Program-made: the position numbers and the translations under genes
Shown here: in pieces, positions 1 through 9,441 of the stretch
Layout: the number at the start of each line of letters is the position of its first letter
How positions within the stretch are numbered: position 1 is the stretch's first letter
Notes under the pieces: generated by a model
What the model saw: the letters and a program-made list of their open reading frames with translations, nothing else
Database searches by the model: none
What the model was told of the DNA's origin: nothing
DNA from: Bacteroidales bacterium
Lineage (GTDB): Bacteria > Bacteroidota > Bacteroidia > Bacteroidales > GCA-2748055
Direction of reading: 5' to 3'
Assembly (NCBI GenBank): GCA_021738565.1
Contig: JAIPBT010000019.1
Coordinates: 17,141 to 81,140, forward strand
Length of the DNA: 64,000 nt

Positions 1-105
1 AAGGTGCATCCGGGGATTGTCCCAGACAACCGAAACACCGGTCAGAATATACACCAGGTGGCCCAGCCATAAGATCATTATCGTCAGTGCGATCAGAATT
101 CCCAT
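1..105 (-). CDS. N-terminal fragment of a membrane protein, possibly a carotenoid ketolase/desaturase
   Basis: The minus strand opens with an ATG at 105 and stays open for 35 codons to the window edge, so only the N-terminus is visible. The fragment is strongly hydrophobic, with one membrane segment covering about residues 2-24 and then a short polar stretch (VWDNP). It overlaps the end of the CruF-family gene by 13 bp, so it belongs to the same minus-strand operon. Flexixanthin- or saproxanthin-type clusters of Bacteroidota often carry crtW or crtZ beside cruF and crtD. A beta-carotene ketolase of the fatty-acid-desaturase fold is therefore a reasonable guess, but no histidine boxes are in view and the family cannot be confirmed. 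Confidence 0.5.
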   Translation of the reverse strand, partial: MGILIALTIMILWLGHLVYILTGVSVVWDNPRMHL

Positions 106-761
106 AAAACCTTAATATTCATCAAGACACTCAATAGTATAAAAAATACCAGCTGTACAAAAAACAGCGGGACCGCAATTTTGTTTTTCCGGTTCACGAA
201 CCCGGTGAAATCGGCAAACCAGATCAAAAGGAATGAGATCACCAGCCATGCAAGATAATTCTGCATGGGGACAGGTCCACCCCAGTCCCACATATCCATA
301 TCAATGGCTGCCGGTTCAAGGGCAAAATCGTAAATTACCATGGCAATGGCCGCGAACAATACCCTGTAATACCTTTTATCAAAGTACCTGGATGTGATCA
401 CAAGGCTAGAATAGACAAGCATTAACCAGTTCACCCCGATCATAACGGGTGTATGGAATATTTCAGGCCCGAGTGTTGCTCCATATTCATAACTTCCAAA
501 AATAAGTCCTGTATTCACTCCCACCATTTCAACAATTATCCCCGCGAAGAAAATAACCAGGGCCTTCCATGCAAACCCATAATCCAGTCTGCCATGGTAA
601 ATGAAAAGAAGAGTGATGTTCAGAAGGAGGTTGAGTGGAACAAGTTTGATGAACAGGTCCCTTGTAGCCGGGATGATCAATCCTGCCACACCAACAGCAT
701 AAAAAATTGCCAGGTATGGAACTGCATTGAATGCTCTTATTTTTTGAATCAGCTTCTTCAT
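93..761 (-). CDS. cruF: CruF-family carotenoid 1',2'-hydratase (carotenoid biosynthesis protein)
   Basis: This 222-residue integral membrane protein belongs to the carotenoid biosynthesis (CruF / bisanhydrobacterioruberin hydratase, DUF422) family. It has about six to seven hydrophobic segments. Recognisable features are the VNTGLIFGSYEYG motif near residue 85, a conserved GVNWLMLVY segment and the acidic LEPAA..MDMWDW block near residue 150. CruF adds water across the psi end of a monocyclic carotene to give a 1'-hydroxyl. It starts 4 bp after the stop of the crtD-like remnant and overlaps the next gene downstream by 13 bp, an operon arrangement. The family call rests on motif recognition and on the carotenoid neighbourhood. 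Confidence 0.8.
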   Translation of the reverse strand: MKKLIQKIRAFNAVPYLAIFYAVGVAGLIIPATRDLFIKLVPLNLLLNITLLFIYHGRLDYGFAWKALVIFFAGIIVEMVGVNTGLIFGSYEYGATLGPEIFHTPVMIGVNWLMLVYSSLVITSRYFDKRYYRVLFAAIAMVIYDFALEPAAIDMDMWDWGGPVPMQNYLAWLVISFLLIWFADFTGFVNRKNKIAVPLFFVQLVFFILLSVLMNIKVLWEF

Positions 762-765
762 TGAA

Positions 766-1038
<273 letters not shown>

Positions 1039-1105
1039 TTATAAAATTTATTGTTTAACTTTTGCTTTTCATAACTGAACAAAAAAGCAACGAAAATACC
1101 CTTGA

Positions 1106-2593
1106 ATGAAAAAGAAAGCATTGATTGTCGGAACGGGATTGGGGGGTCTTACAACAGCCATGAGACTGGCACATGAAGGGTACGCGGTCAAAATGGTGGA
1201 AAAGTATCACCAGGCCGGAGGAAGGTTGAACCAATTGAAAAAAGATGGTTTTACCTGGGATCTTGGACCCTCATTTTTCAGCATGAGCTATGAGTTTGAC
1301 GAATTCTTCAGAGACATCGGGATCAATGCACCGTTTGAATTTGTAGAGCTGGATCCGCTCTATACCGTCAACATCAGGAATGACAATAGACAGTATACCA
1401 TTTACAAGGACCTTGACAAGCTGGCCCTTCAATTCAAGGAAATTGAGCCTGATTTCAGGAAAAACATGGACAGGCTGCTCAAATCCGCGGGCAAATTTTT
1501 TCATGATACAGAAGATCTTGTGATCAAGAAGAATTACAATTCCATGATGCAGTACCTGTTAACCCTGGCGAGGGTTCCCTGGCACCACGGTCCGAAAATG
1601 ATCCGCACGGTATGGAAAGAACTTGACCGGCATTTTACATCAGAGCAGGTCAAGCAGATCTTCAGTCTTGTGGCATTTTTTCTCGGCGCCACACCGTATG
1701 ACACCCCTGCAATATATACCCTTCTCACTTACACTGAATTGGTGCATGATGGCTATCACAATGTACGTGGGGGCATGTACAAAATTGTAGAAGGACTGCT
1801 GTCTGAAATGGATAAAATGGATATTGAGATAACTTACAATACAGAAATTACGGGATATGAACAGAAAAATGGACAAATATCAGCACTTATTGATGCTGAA
1901 GATAAGAAATGGGAAGCCGATACGTACATTATCAACAGCGATGCAGCAGGGTTTCGGCATCACGTTTTCAACCGGTCCAAATTTACTGAAGAAAAACTTG
2001 ACAAGATGAAATGGACACTGGCCCCGTTTACCATGTACCTTGGGGTCAGGGGCAAAATAGATTCGCTGGATCATCACAATTATTTCCTGGGCGATAATTT
2101 TGAAGATTATGCAAACAAGATTTTTAAGAACAGCATCAATCTTGACAGACCCTATTATTATGTCAACGTGAATTCAAAGTTCAATGAAGAAATAGCCCCG
2201 GAAGGAGATGAGAACCTTTTTATCCTTTGTCCGGTCCCGGATCTTCGTTACAAACCTGATTGGAGCGACAGTGAAAAACTGGGGGACGATATCATGACCG
2301 ACCTTTCGGAGCGTTCAGGTTTTGATATCAAGGGAAATTTGGTGTCAAAGACGCTATACGATCCCACTGACTGGAGGGATGCATTCAATTTGTACAAGGG
2401 AAGCGGACTGGGCCTGGCCCATGACCTGAATCAAATCGGCTATTTCAGGCCCGGGAACAACGACGAAGAATTCAAAAATGTGTATTATGTAGGCGCCTCT
2501 ACCATACCTGGAACAGGATTGCCCATGACAGTTATAAGTTCAAAGCTGGTAACAGAAAGAATAATCAATGAGCACAGACCTGTACACGCATAA
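1106..2593 (+). CDS. crtI: Phytoene desaturase CrtI
   Basis: This 495-residue FAD-dependent desaturase converts phytoene to lycopene through successive dehydrogenations. An N-terminal Rossmann motif (GTGLGG, residues 9-14) is followed by GGRLNQL and DLGPSFF. The C-terminal signature YVGASTIPGTGLPM lies near residues 460-475. Its length is normal for the family, which contrasts with the gutted paralogue on the opposite strand. The end overlaps the crtB start by 26 bp, so the two are probably translationally coupled. The 85-bp divergent space upstream must hold the promoters for both carotenoid transcripts. Confidence 0.95.
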   Translation: MKKKALIVGTGLGGLTTAMRLAHEGYAVKMVEKYHQAGGRLNQLKKDGFTWDLGPSFFSMSYEFDEFFRDIGINAPFEFVELDPLYTVNIRNDNRQYTIYKDLDKLALQFKEIEPDFRKNMDRLLKSAGKFFHDTEDLVIKKNYNSMMQYLLTLARVPWHHGPKMIRTVWKELDRHFTSEQVKQIFSLVAFFLGATPYDTPAIYTLLTYTELVHDGYHNVRGGMYKIVEGLLSEMDKMDIEITYNTEITGYEQKNGQISALIDAEDKKWEADTYIINSDAAGFRHHVFNRSKFTEEKLDKMKWTLAPFTMYLGVRGKIDSLDHHNYFLGDNFEDYANKIFKNSINLDRPYYYVNVNSKFNEEIAPEGDENLFILCPVPDLRYKPDWSDSEKLGDDIMTDLSERSGFDIKGNLVSKTLYDPTDWRDAFNLYKGSGLGLAHDLNQIGYFRPGNNDEEFKNVYYVGASTIPGTGLPMTVISSKLVTERIINEHRPVHA

Positions 2594-3407
2594 TGCGCTG
2601 CACCTCAGCAAGCTGACAACAAAAAATTACAGCACCTCCTTTTCACTTGGCGTAAGCCTTTTAAAAAAGGAATTCAGGCTCCCTGTTTACGGGATCTATG
2701 GATTTGTGCGCGTAGCCGATGAAATTGTGGATACGTTTCACGACCAGGATAAGAAAAGAAAACTTTCAGAATTCAGGAAAGACATTTTTCAGTCGATCAG
2801 GGACGGCATGAGCACCAACCCCATTTTACACAGTTTCCAGTGGGTGGTTAATGAATTCCGAATCGACCATCACCTGATCGGGGATTTCCTGGACAGCATG
2901 GAGATGGACCTGACAAAAAAAGAGTATTCTCCCGAAGAGTTTCAGAAATACGTTTACGGGTCAGCAGAAGTAGTAGGACTGATGTGTCTTCGTGTATTCT
3001 ACAAAGACCAGGACGAGGCCTACAACAGTCTTATCCCGCAGGCAAGGAAACTGGGAGAGGCTTTTCAGAAGATCAATTTTCTTCGTGATATCCATTCCGA
3101 CTACAAAGAGAGAGGACGGTTTTATTTTCCCGGCGTGGATATGAAACGCTTCAACAATGAAAACAAAAAACTCATTGAGGAAGATATCAAAAAAGACTTT
3201 GATGAAGCATATGTTGGTGTAAAACAGTTGAACGATGTGGCAAAGCTGGGGGTCCTGGTATCCTATACATACTACCTGAAGCTATTTGAAAAAATAAAAC
3301 ATACAGACGCATCCAATATCTTCAGAAAAAGATACCGGATCTCCAATGCAAGAAAGATCTGGATCCTTGTCTGGAGTTTCATCGCTGTTAAACTTGGAAT
3401 TAAATAG
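2568..3407 (+). CDS. crtB: Phytoene synthase CrtB
   Basis: This 279-residue enzyme of the squalene/phytoene synthase family condenses two geranylgeranyl diphosphates to phytoene, the first committed carotenoid step. The two metal-binding aspartate motifs are visible: RVADEIVDT around residue 47 and LRDIHSDYKERGR around residue 173. The ATG lies inside the end of crtI. The TAG stop (3405-3407) overlaps the first bases of a palindromic repeat element, so the repeat supplies the end of the gene. crtI, crtB and the lycopene cyclase form one plus-strand cluster from phytoene synthesis to ring formation. Confidence 0.95.
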   Translation: MSTDLYTHNALHLSKLTTKNYSTSFSLGVSLLKKEFRLPVYGIYGFVRVADEIVDTFHDQDKKRKLSEFRKDIFQSIRDGMSTNPILHSFQWVVNEFRIDHHLIGDFLDSMEMDLTKKEYSPEEFQKYVYGSAEVVGLMCLRVFYKDQDEAYNSLIPQARKLGEAFQKINFLRDIHSDYKERGRFYFPGVDMKRFNNENKKLIEEDIKKDFDEAYVGVKQLNDVAKLGVLVSYTYYLKLFEKIKHTDASNIFRKRYRISNARKIWILVWSFIAVKLGIK

Positions 3408-3510
3408 TGCTTGCAAGAAAACGCCAATAGCTGCGTTATCCTTGACTTCAAAACAGTCATCGATCCCGATAGCTATCGGGATGTTCTTGTCGCTTTCTTA
3501 TCAAGCACAG
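3405..3510 (+). repeat. Palindromic intergenic repeat element abutting the crtB stop
   Basis: The ends are inverted repeats, GTGCTTG (3407-3413) and CAAGCAC (3502-3508). The middle holds a perfect 20-bp palindrome, ATCCCGATAGCTATCGGGAT (3463-3482). The segment TGCTTGCAAGAAAACGCC followed by AATAGCTGCGTTAT recurs almost unchanged at 20028-20056. It belongs to the same family as the elements at 9611, 20023 and 20175. It looks like a small non-autonomous mobile or REP-like unit; it codes for nothing convincing. Confidence 0.75.
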
Positions 3511-3545
3511 CTAAACAATATGAGTTTTCTTTCTGACATTAAATA

Positions 3546-4277
3546 ATGGACAGTACCTGGACATATTTCCTGATTCTCGGACTTTCAGTGTTGTACCCGC
3601 TAGCACAGAGTTTTGAAAAAAGGGTATTCATGTTTCGCAAAATGAAATTCATTTTTCCGGGCATCTTTTTCTCAGCATCTCTTTTTATTGTTTGGGATCT
3701 ATTTTTTACAAAATCAGGCATATGGGGATTCAACCATTCCTATACAAGGGATATATATATATTTGGACTGCCACTGGAGGAATGGTTCTTCTTCCTGATC
3801 ATTCCATACTGTATTTTCTTCCTTCATGAAGTGCTTCGCCATTTTGTAAAAAAATTCTATTTCCCGGTTTTCTCAAAATATGTTATCTGGATATTGCTTG
3901 TTTCAGGAACTGTTGCCCTTCCTTTTGTTTGGGGAAAGACCTATACATTCACAACGATCGCGTTTTTATTGCCTTTCCTGGTTTTGCAATTGGTTTTGAA
4001 AACATGGAAAACCTGGTTTTCTGGATTTCTCCTTACCTATTCAATATCATTTGTACCGTTTATCATTGTAAACGGTTACCTCACACGGATACCGATTGTA
4101 TGGTACAACAATTTTGAAAACCTCTCTTTCAGAGTGACAACCATTCCGGTTGAAGATTTTATCTATTTGCTGGGCATGCTTGTTCCGGCTTTTACCATTT
4201 ACCAGCTGCTTCTCCAGAAATACGGCTCCGAAAGATTGAAAGAGCGGATGAACCTGGGAGATGTTTCGGGATTCTGA
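3546..4277 (+). CDS. crtYcd: Lycopene cyclase, CrtYcd-type membrane protein
   Basis: This 243-residue membrane protein has about six to seven hydrophobic helices arranged as two similar halves, as in fused heterodimeric (CrtYc-CrtYd) lycopene beta-cyclases. The conserved motif LPLEEWFFFLIIPY sits near residues 77-92 in the first half, and a related PVEDFIYLLGMLV lies near residue 203 in the second. It cyclises the psi ends of lycopene to beta-ionone rings. The gene follows crtB after a repeat-filled 138-bp gap. A cyclase acting on one end would fit the CruF hydratase acting on the other, giving a monocyclic carotenoid. Confidence 0.88.
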   Translation: MDSTWTYFLILGLSVLYPLAQSFEKRVFMFRKMKFIFPGIFFSASLFIVWDLFFTKSGIWGFNHSYTRDIYIFGLPLEEWFFFLIIPYCIFFLHEVLRHFVKKFYFPVFSKYVIWILLVSGTVALPFVWGKTYTFTTIAFLLPFLVLQLVLKTWKTWFSGFLLTYSISFVPFIIVNGYLTRIPIVWYNNFENLSFRVTTIPVEDFIYLLGMLVPAFTIYQLLLQKYGSERLKERMNLGDVSGF

Positions 4278-4340
4278 AGGTGCCCATCACCTGACATCTT
4301 TTTTCCCGGGCAACAGCCAGGTGGGACAACCTTGCAGGAT

Positions 4341-4388
4341 CTATAAAGTGTCTGTCCACTCCAACTTTATTGACAAGCACTATAAAGT
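4341..4388. repeat. Minimal member of the palindromic repeat family with flanking direct repeats
   Basis: A 33-bp core (4348-4380) has imperfect inverted ends GTGTCTGTC and GACAAGCAC. It is immediately flanked on both sides by TATAAA (4342-4347 and 4381-4386). The ends match those of the larger elements near 9611 and 20266. The flanking hexamers could be a target-site duplication, although AT-rich hexamers recur by chance. Confidence 0.5.
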
Positions 4389-4430
4389 TTTAAACGGACC
4401 CTGCAGAACCATTCGCGGGATTTCCATAAA

Positions 4431-4461
4431 AAGAGGGTCAGATGGATGTATCGGCCCTCTT
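4431..4461 (+). terminator. Weak stem-loop between lycopene cyclase and tdh
   Basis: AAGAGGG (4431-4437) pairs with CCCTCTT (4455-4461). The next T-run (4474-4480) is 12 bases away, so termination is only a possibility. The rest of the 253-bp gap shows no gene. Confidence 0.3.
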
Positions 4462-4530
4462 ATGTTCCACATCATTTTTTTACCCCTTACTTTATGCTAT
4501 TTTCGCCATAGAATCAAATCAAATTCCTGA

Positions 4531-5475
4531 ATGGAAAAAATAATGGTGATCGGAGCAGCCGGTCAGATCGGTTCTGAACTGGTTTCAGAGCTCAGAAAGA
4601 TCTATGGGAACGGGAATGTCTGGGCTACGGATATCAAAACACCTTCAGCCGATATTGCTGAAAGCGGACCCTTTCAGGTTCTTGATGTAATGGATGACAA
4701 GCAGCTGATCCATTTCGTGATCAGGCACAAGATCACGCAGATCTATCACCTTGCCGCTGTTCTGTCGGGGAATGCGGAAAAACTGCCATTGCAGGCATGG
4801 CGCATCAATATGGACAGCCTGATGAATATCCTCGAAGTTGCAAGGATGGTGGAAGATGTCAAAAAGGTTTTCTGGCCCAGTTCCATCGCGGTCTTTGGTC
4901 CGACCACACCCCGCACCAACACGCCCCAGCTCACTGTGATGGAACCCATTACAGTGTATGGCATATCAAAACTGGCCGGAGAAAGGTGGTGTGATTATTA
5001 CTACAACAAATACGGTGTGGATGTAAGGAGTGTGCGTTATCCCGGCCTGATCAGCTATAAAACCGAGGCCGGGGGTGGAACCACTGACTATGCCGTTGAG
5101 ATCTATTATGAAGCCATACAAAAAGGAAGGTATGAATCATTTCTGAAGGCAGGGACAACACTGCCCATGCTCTTTATGCCCGATGCCATTAAAGCCGCCA
5201 TTGATCTGATGGAAGCCGACCGGTCGAAACTGACCATCCACAGCAGTTACAACCTTGGCGGTTTCAGTACAAAACCGGAAGATATCGCCGGTGAGATCAA
5301 AAAGCATATTCCCAACTTCAATATCTCTTACGATCCGGATTTCAGACAGCAGATTGCTGAATCCTGGCCACAGAGCGTAGATGATACCATCGCACGCATG
5401 GATTGGGGATACGAATGTACCTATGATCTTACTAAAATGACCGAGATCATGCTTTCGGAAATTCGAAAGAAATAA
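4531..5475 (+). CDS. tdh: L-threonine 3-dehydrogenase, short-chain (epimerase-like) type
   Basis: The 314-residue protein is an extended short-chain dehydrogenase. It has the NAD-binding GAAGQIGSEL near residue 8, the SSIAVFGP strand near residue 113, and the catalytic pair in YGISKLAGE near residue 143. Sequence style and length match the SDR-type threonine dehydrogenases rather than the zinc-dependent ones. It oxidises threonine to 2-amino-3-oxobutyrate. The adjacent downstream gene (19-bp gap) is kbl, which cleaves that product to glycine and acetyl-CoA, and this pairing makes the substrate call strong. Confidence 0.88.
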   Translation: MEKIMVIGAAGQIGSELVSELRKIYGNGNVWATDIKTPSADIAESGPFQVLDVMDDKQLIHFVIRHKITQIYHLAAVLSGNAEKLPLQAWRINMDSLMNILEVARMVEDVKKVFWPSSIAVFGPTTPRTNTPQLTVMEPITVYGISKLAGERWCDYYYNKYGVDVRSVRYPGLISYKTEAGGGTTDYAVEIYYEAIQKGRYESFLKAGTTLPMLFMPDAIKAAIDLMEADRSKLTIHSSYNLGGFSTKPEDIAGEIKKHIPNFNISYDPDFRQQIAESWPQSVDDTIARMDWGYECTYDLTKMTEIMLSEIRKK

Positions 5476-5494
5476 ATCAATAATACCAAATAAC

Positions 5495-6682
5495 ATGTAC
5501 GGAAAATTCAAAGAACATCTGCAAAATGAGCTCCTGGAAATTAAAAATGCAGGATTATTCAAGGAAGAAAGGATCATAACATCCCCCCAGGATGCTGTAA
5601 TTAAGGTCAGTAGCGGGGAGGAAGTTTTGAATTTCTGTGCCAACAATTACCTGGGACTGTCCAACCATCCTGAACTCATCGGAGCAGCAAAGGAAACCAT
5701 GGATAACAGGGGGTTCGGCATGTCTTCGGTACGTTTTATCTGCGGCACACAGGATATCCATAAAACACTGGAGAAGAAAATAGCAGAATTTTTCGGGACA
5801 GATGACACCATCTTATATGCTGCTGCATTTGATGCCAACGGTGGGGTGTTTGAACCGTTGCTCACCTCGGAAGATGCCATTATTTCAGATTCTCTCAACC
5901 ATGCATCGATCATCGATGGTGTAAGATTGTGCAAGGCACAGCGCTACAGGTATAATAATGCCGACATGGAAGATCTTGAACAACAGTTGAAAGCCGCACA
6001 GTCCCAGCGGTTCCGAATTATTGTCAGTGATGGTGTTTTTTCTATGGATGGAAATGTAGCGCCGGTTGATAAAATGCTTGAACTGGCGAATAAATATGAC
6101 GCCATGGTCATGATCGATGAATGTCATTCTGCAGGAGTGGTTGGGAAAACCGGTAGGGGCGTTACAGAATTGTTCAATGTCAGGGGAGAACTGGATATAA
6201 TCACCGGCACCCTTGGAAAGGCCTTTGGAGGAGCTGTAGGAGGTTTCACCACCGGGAGGAAAGAGATCATTGAAATGCTTCGCCAACGCTCACGTCCATA
6301 CCTTTTTTCAAATTCACTTCCACCGTCAGTGATCGGGGCGGGCATCAGGATGTTTGATATGATGTCTGAAACAACCGAACTCCAGGACCGGCTGCATAGG
6401 AATACCGACCATTTCATCAAGGAGATGAAGTCTGCAGGATTTGACATCAAGCCTACGAGTTCTGCCATTTGTGCTGTTATGCTGTATGATGCAAAACTAT
6501 CCCAGGAATTTGCTGCAAAGTTATTAAGCGAAGGGATTTACGTAATCGGATTTTATTACCCCGTGGTTCCAAAGGGTGAGGCCAGGATCCGGGTTCAACT
6601 TTCAGCAGCGCACGAGGCAAGACATCTTGATAAAGCGATCAAGGCATTTAAAAAAGTCGGAAAGGAACTGGGGGTTATCTGA
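5495..6682 (+). CDS. kbl: 2-amino-3-ketobutyrate CoA ligase (glycine C-acetyltransferase)
   Basis: A 395-residue PLP enzyme of the alpha-oxoamine synthase family. The pyridoxal lysine lies in the motif GTLGKAFGG near residue 242; the MIDECHSAGVVG strand near residue 205 binds the cofactor ring. It splits 2-amino-3-oxobutyrate with CoA into glycine and acetyl-CoA. With the upstream tdh it forms a two-gene threonine catabolic operon. A strong hairpin follows at 6782. Confidence 0.93.
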   Translation: MYGKFKEHLQNELLEIKNAGLFKEERIITSPQDAVIKVSSGEEVLNFCANNYLGLSNHPELIGAAKETMDNRGFGMSSVRFICGTQDIHKTLEKKIAEFFGTDDTILYAAAFDANGGVFEPLLTSEDAIISDSLNHASIIDGVRLCKAQRYRYNNADMEDLEQQLKAAQSQRFRIIVSDGVFSMDGNVAPVDKMLELANKYDAMVMIDECHSAGVVGKTGRGVTELFNVRGELDIITGTLGKAFGGAVGGFTTGRKEIIEMLRQRSRPYLFSNSLPPSVIGAGIRMFDMMSETTELQDRLHRNTDHFIKEMKSAGFDIKPTSSAICAVMLYDAKLSQEFAAKLLSEGIYVIGFYYPVVPKGEARIRVQLSAAHEARHLDKAIKAFKKVGKELGVI

Positions 6683-6781
6683 TCCTGCCCGGTAAAAAGC
6701 CTTCTCTCTTCAATTAGGGAGGTTGAACTTTGATGCCCCGGGAGCATGTATAAGCATGGAAAAAGTATGCAGCATTAACAG

Positions 6782-6806
6782 AAAAGCCGGCTTAATACCG
6801 GCTTTT
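6782..6806. terminator. Bidirectional intrinsic terminator between kbl and nrdJ
   Basis: AAAAGCCGG (6782-6790) and CCGGCTTTT (6798-6806) form a perfect 9-bp stem with a 7-base loop. The A and T tracts at the two feet let it work for kbl on the plus strand and for nrdJ on the minus strand, which converge here. Confidence 0.8.
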
Positions 6807-6834
6807 CATCTTCTGGGTGGAGTGTAAAAATTTC

Positions 6835-9441
6835 CTAACCACATTTAGAAGAACCGCAATCGGTGCAGATCAGGCATCCTTCCTGGTAGACAACGTAACT
6901 CGATCCACAGTCTTCACAAGATTTCCCTTTTACTTCTGTTCCGTCGGGAATATATTTCTTTAAAGCCCGGGTTACACCGGCAGACCAGTTATTGATGGTC
7001 TCATTATTCAGTCGAAGCGATGAAACCAGTTCTACCGTGTCAACAATATGCATACCGTGCCTCAGGACACCGGAGATCAATTTCGCATAATTCCAGAATT
7101 CACTATGGAACTGGTGGGACAATCCCCCCATGGTTACCTGGTAACCGTATTTATCAACATATTGGAAATCATACCTGGATTCCCCGGATTCATCCTTGTT
7201 CTTGATGATTTTTCCCTTTTTTATTGATTTTGGAATCGGGAAATTATCATCTTCCTTCTTACCGGTAAATATTTCGTAGGGTCTTTCGTCGATCAATCCA
7301 ATAAATGCTATCCATTCTTCATCCTTGTTTTTGAACCTGAGTATATCAGCCTCGAGCACTTTGGGCCTTTTTTTCGGGAAAGTAGCATCCTGTTTGTTCT
7401 CCTTTTCAGTGGATGATACAAGAACTCCGGACCTGGATCCATCTCTGTAGACTGTCACTCCTTTACACCCGTTTTTCCATGCTTCAACATAGAGGTTCCC
7501 GACAAGTTGTTCAGACACATCCGAAGGCAGGTTAATGGTAACACTTATGGAATGGTCCACCCATTTCTGAACCCGGCCCTGCATGGTAACTTTGGAGATC
7601 CAGTCAACATCAGTGGAGGTGGCTTTATAGTAGGGAGATTGCTGTACAAGCTTTTCCACTTCCTCGTCCCCGTAACTCTTGACATCATCAGGATCATAAC
7701 CATTCACTTTCAGCCATGTGAGAAATTTATGATGGAAAACATTGTATTCCTCCCAGCTGTCACCCACTTCGTCAACAAAAGTTACATTTGCATCCTTGTC
7801 ATTGGGATTCACTTTTCTCCTTCTCTTGTATACAGGAAGGAATACAGGTTCGATTCCGGAAGTGGTCTGGGTCATCAGACTGGTTGTCCCTGTTGGTGCA
7901 ATGGTTAATAATGAAACATTCCTTCTCCCGTTAATTTTCATCTCTTCAATCAGCTCCGGGTCCTCATTGGCCAGCCTTTCAATGAACGGATTGCTTACCT
8001 CCTTCTTTGCATCGAATACTTCAAAAGCCCCCCGTTCCTTTGCCATATTGACACTGGACCGGTATGCCTCAACTGCAATGGTTTTATGCACTTCCTCTGA
8101 AAAATCAGTGGCATCTTCACTGCCGTATCTCAGTCCCAGGGCTGCAAGCATATCTCCTTCAGCGGTAATTCCCACGCCTGTTCTCCTTCCCTCCAGTGCT
8201 TTGCTCCTTATGTTTTCCCAAAGACCGATCTCAACACGCTTGATCTCTTCATCTTCAGGATCCGTTTTTATCTTGTGTAGTATGGTATCGATTTTTTCCA
8301 ATTCAAGATCAATGATATCGTCCATCATTCGCTGGGCAAGTCCTATGTGCTTTTTGAATTTATTCCAGTTAAATACTGCTTTTTCTGTGAAAGGTTCTTC
8401 CACATAGCTGAACAAATTGATCGCCAGCAGCCGGCAGCTGTCGTATGGACAAAGGGGAATTTCACCGCACGGATTTGTAGATACTGTTCTGAATCCTTTG
8501 TCAGCATAGCAATCCGCTACAGACTCGGTTTCGATCGTATCCCAGAACAACACACCGGGTTCTGCTGATTTCCATGCATTGTGTACAATCTTGGTCCAAA
8601 GACCCTGCGCATCAATTTCCTTTGTATAGATCGGATCATCAGATCCTATGGGGTATTGCTGTATGTATTTTTCACCATTTACGACAGCATTCATGAAGTC
8701 GTTATCAATTCTTACAGATACATTCGCTCCTGTAACCTTCCCGGTTTCCATTTTTGCATCGATGAATTGCTCAGCATCGGGATGCTTGATGGATATGCTC
8801 AGCATCAGGGCCCCCCTTCTTCCATCCTGGGCAACCTCACGTGTGGAATTTGAATACCTCTCCATAAAAGGAACAACCCCCGTGGAGGTCAGGGCGCTGT
8901 TAAGAACCGGGCTGCCCTTGGGCCTGATATGTGAAAGATCATGACCTACACCCCCGCGCCGCTTCATCAGCTGCACCTGTTCCTGGTCAATCTTAAGTAT
9001 CCCACCGTAAGAATCTGAAGGCCCGTCATGTCCGATAACGAAACAATTGGACAAACTGGCGATCTGGAAATTGTTGCCGATCCCGGTCATCGGAGATCCC
9101 TGGGGTACTATATACCTGAACCCCTGCATAAGCGCAAAAAGCTCATCATGGGAAAGTGGATTCGGATATTTCTTTTCGATCCTGGCAATTTCACCCGCAA
9201 GGCGATGATGCATATCATCCGGGTTCTTTTCATATAATTTTCCGAACGAATCCTTTAACGCATATTTGTTGACCCAGACCCGCGCAGCTAATTCATCTCC
9301 TTTGAAATATTCCAGGGATGCCTTGAATGCTTCTTCATTTGTATATGTACTTAAATTCTTGCGCTCCTTTTTTTCCCTGATCGCTTTTGACTCCCTTTCT
9401 GCGATTGCTTGTCCCTTTTCTAATGCTCCCTGGTCTGACAT
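6835..9441 (-). CDS. nrdJ: Adenosylcobalamin-dependent (class II) ribonucleotide reductase
   Basis: An 868-residue reductase that makes deoxyribonucleotides using a B12 cofactor to generate the active-site radical. The catalytic barrel motifs include SLSNCFV near residue 130, NPCGEIPLCPYDSC near residue 325 and APTGTTSLM near residue 517. The C-terminus ends in a CEDCGSS...CTDCGSSKCG zinc-ribbon-like cysteine cluster that probably re-reduces the active site. The first ~30 residues are charged and variable. No partner small subunit is present, as expected for class II. No cobalamin riboswitch was recognised in the leader. Confidence 0.93.
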   Translation of the reverse strand: MSDQGALEKGQAIAERESKAIREKKERKNLSTYTNEEAFKASLEYFKGDELAARVWVNKYALKDSFGKLYEKNPDDMHHRLAGEIARIEKKYPNPLSHDELFALMQGFRYIVPQGSPMTGIGNNFQIASLSNCFVIGHDGPSDSYGGILKIDQEQVQLMKRRGGVGHDLSHIRPKGSPVLNSALTSTGVVPFMERYSNSTREVAQDGRRGALMLSISIKHPDAEQFIDAKMETGKVTGANVSVRIDNDFMNAVVNGEKYIQQYPIGSDDPIYTKEIDAQGLWTKIVHNAWKSAEPGVLFWDTIETESVADCYADKGFRTVSTNPCGEIPLCPYDSCRLLAINLFSYVEEPFTEKAVFNWNKFKKHIGLAQRMMDDIIDLELEKIDTILHKIKTDPEDEEIKRVEIGLWENIRSKALEGRRTGVGITAEGDMLAALGLRYGSEDATDFSEEVHKTIAVEAYRSSVNMAKERGAFEVFDAKKEVSNPFIERLANEDPELIEEMKINGRRNVSLLTIAPTGTTSLMTQTTSGIEPVFLPVYKRRRKVNPNDKDANVTFVDEVGDSWEEYNVFHHKFLTWLKVNGYDPDDVKSYGDEEVEKLVQQSPYYKATSTDVDWISKVTMQGRVQKWVDHSISVTINLPSDVSEQLVGNLYVEAWKNGCKGVTVYRDGSRSGVLVSSTEKENKQDATFPKKRPKVLEADILRFKNKDEEWIAFIGLIDERPYEIFTGKKEDDNFPIPKSIKKGKIIKNKDESGESRYDFQYVDKYGYQVTMGGLSHQFHSEFWNYAKLISGVLRHGMHIVDTVELVSSLRLNNETINNWSAGVTRALKKYIPDGTEVKGKSCEDCGSSYVVYQEGCLICTDCGSSKCG

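Noticed and set aside
4261..4530. Plus-strand open frame of 89 codons between lycopene cyclase and tdh
   Set aside because: It starts inside the cyclase gene and runs through a repeat element and a stem-loop; no protein-like composition or family resemblance.
7742..8407. 221-codon plus-strand open frame
   Set aside because: It is antisense to the conserved catalytic region of nrdJ and has the serine-rich composition typical of such shadows.
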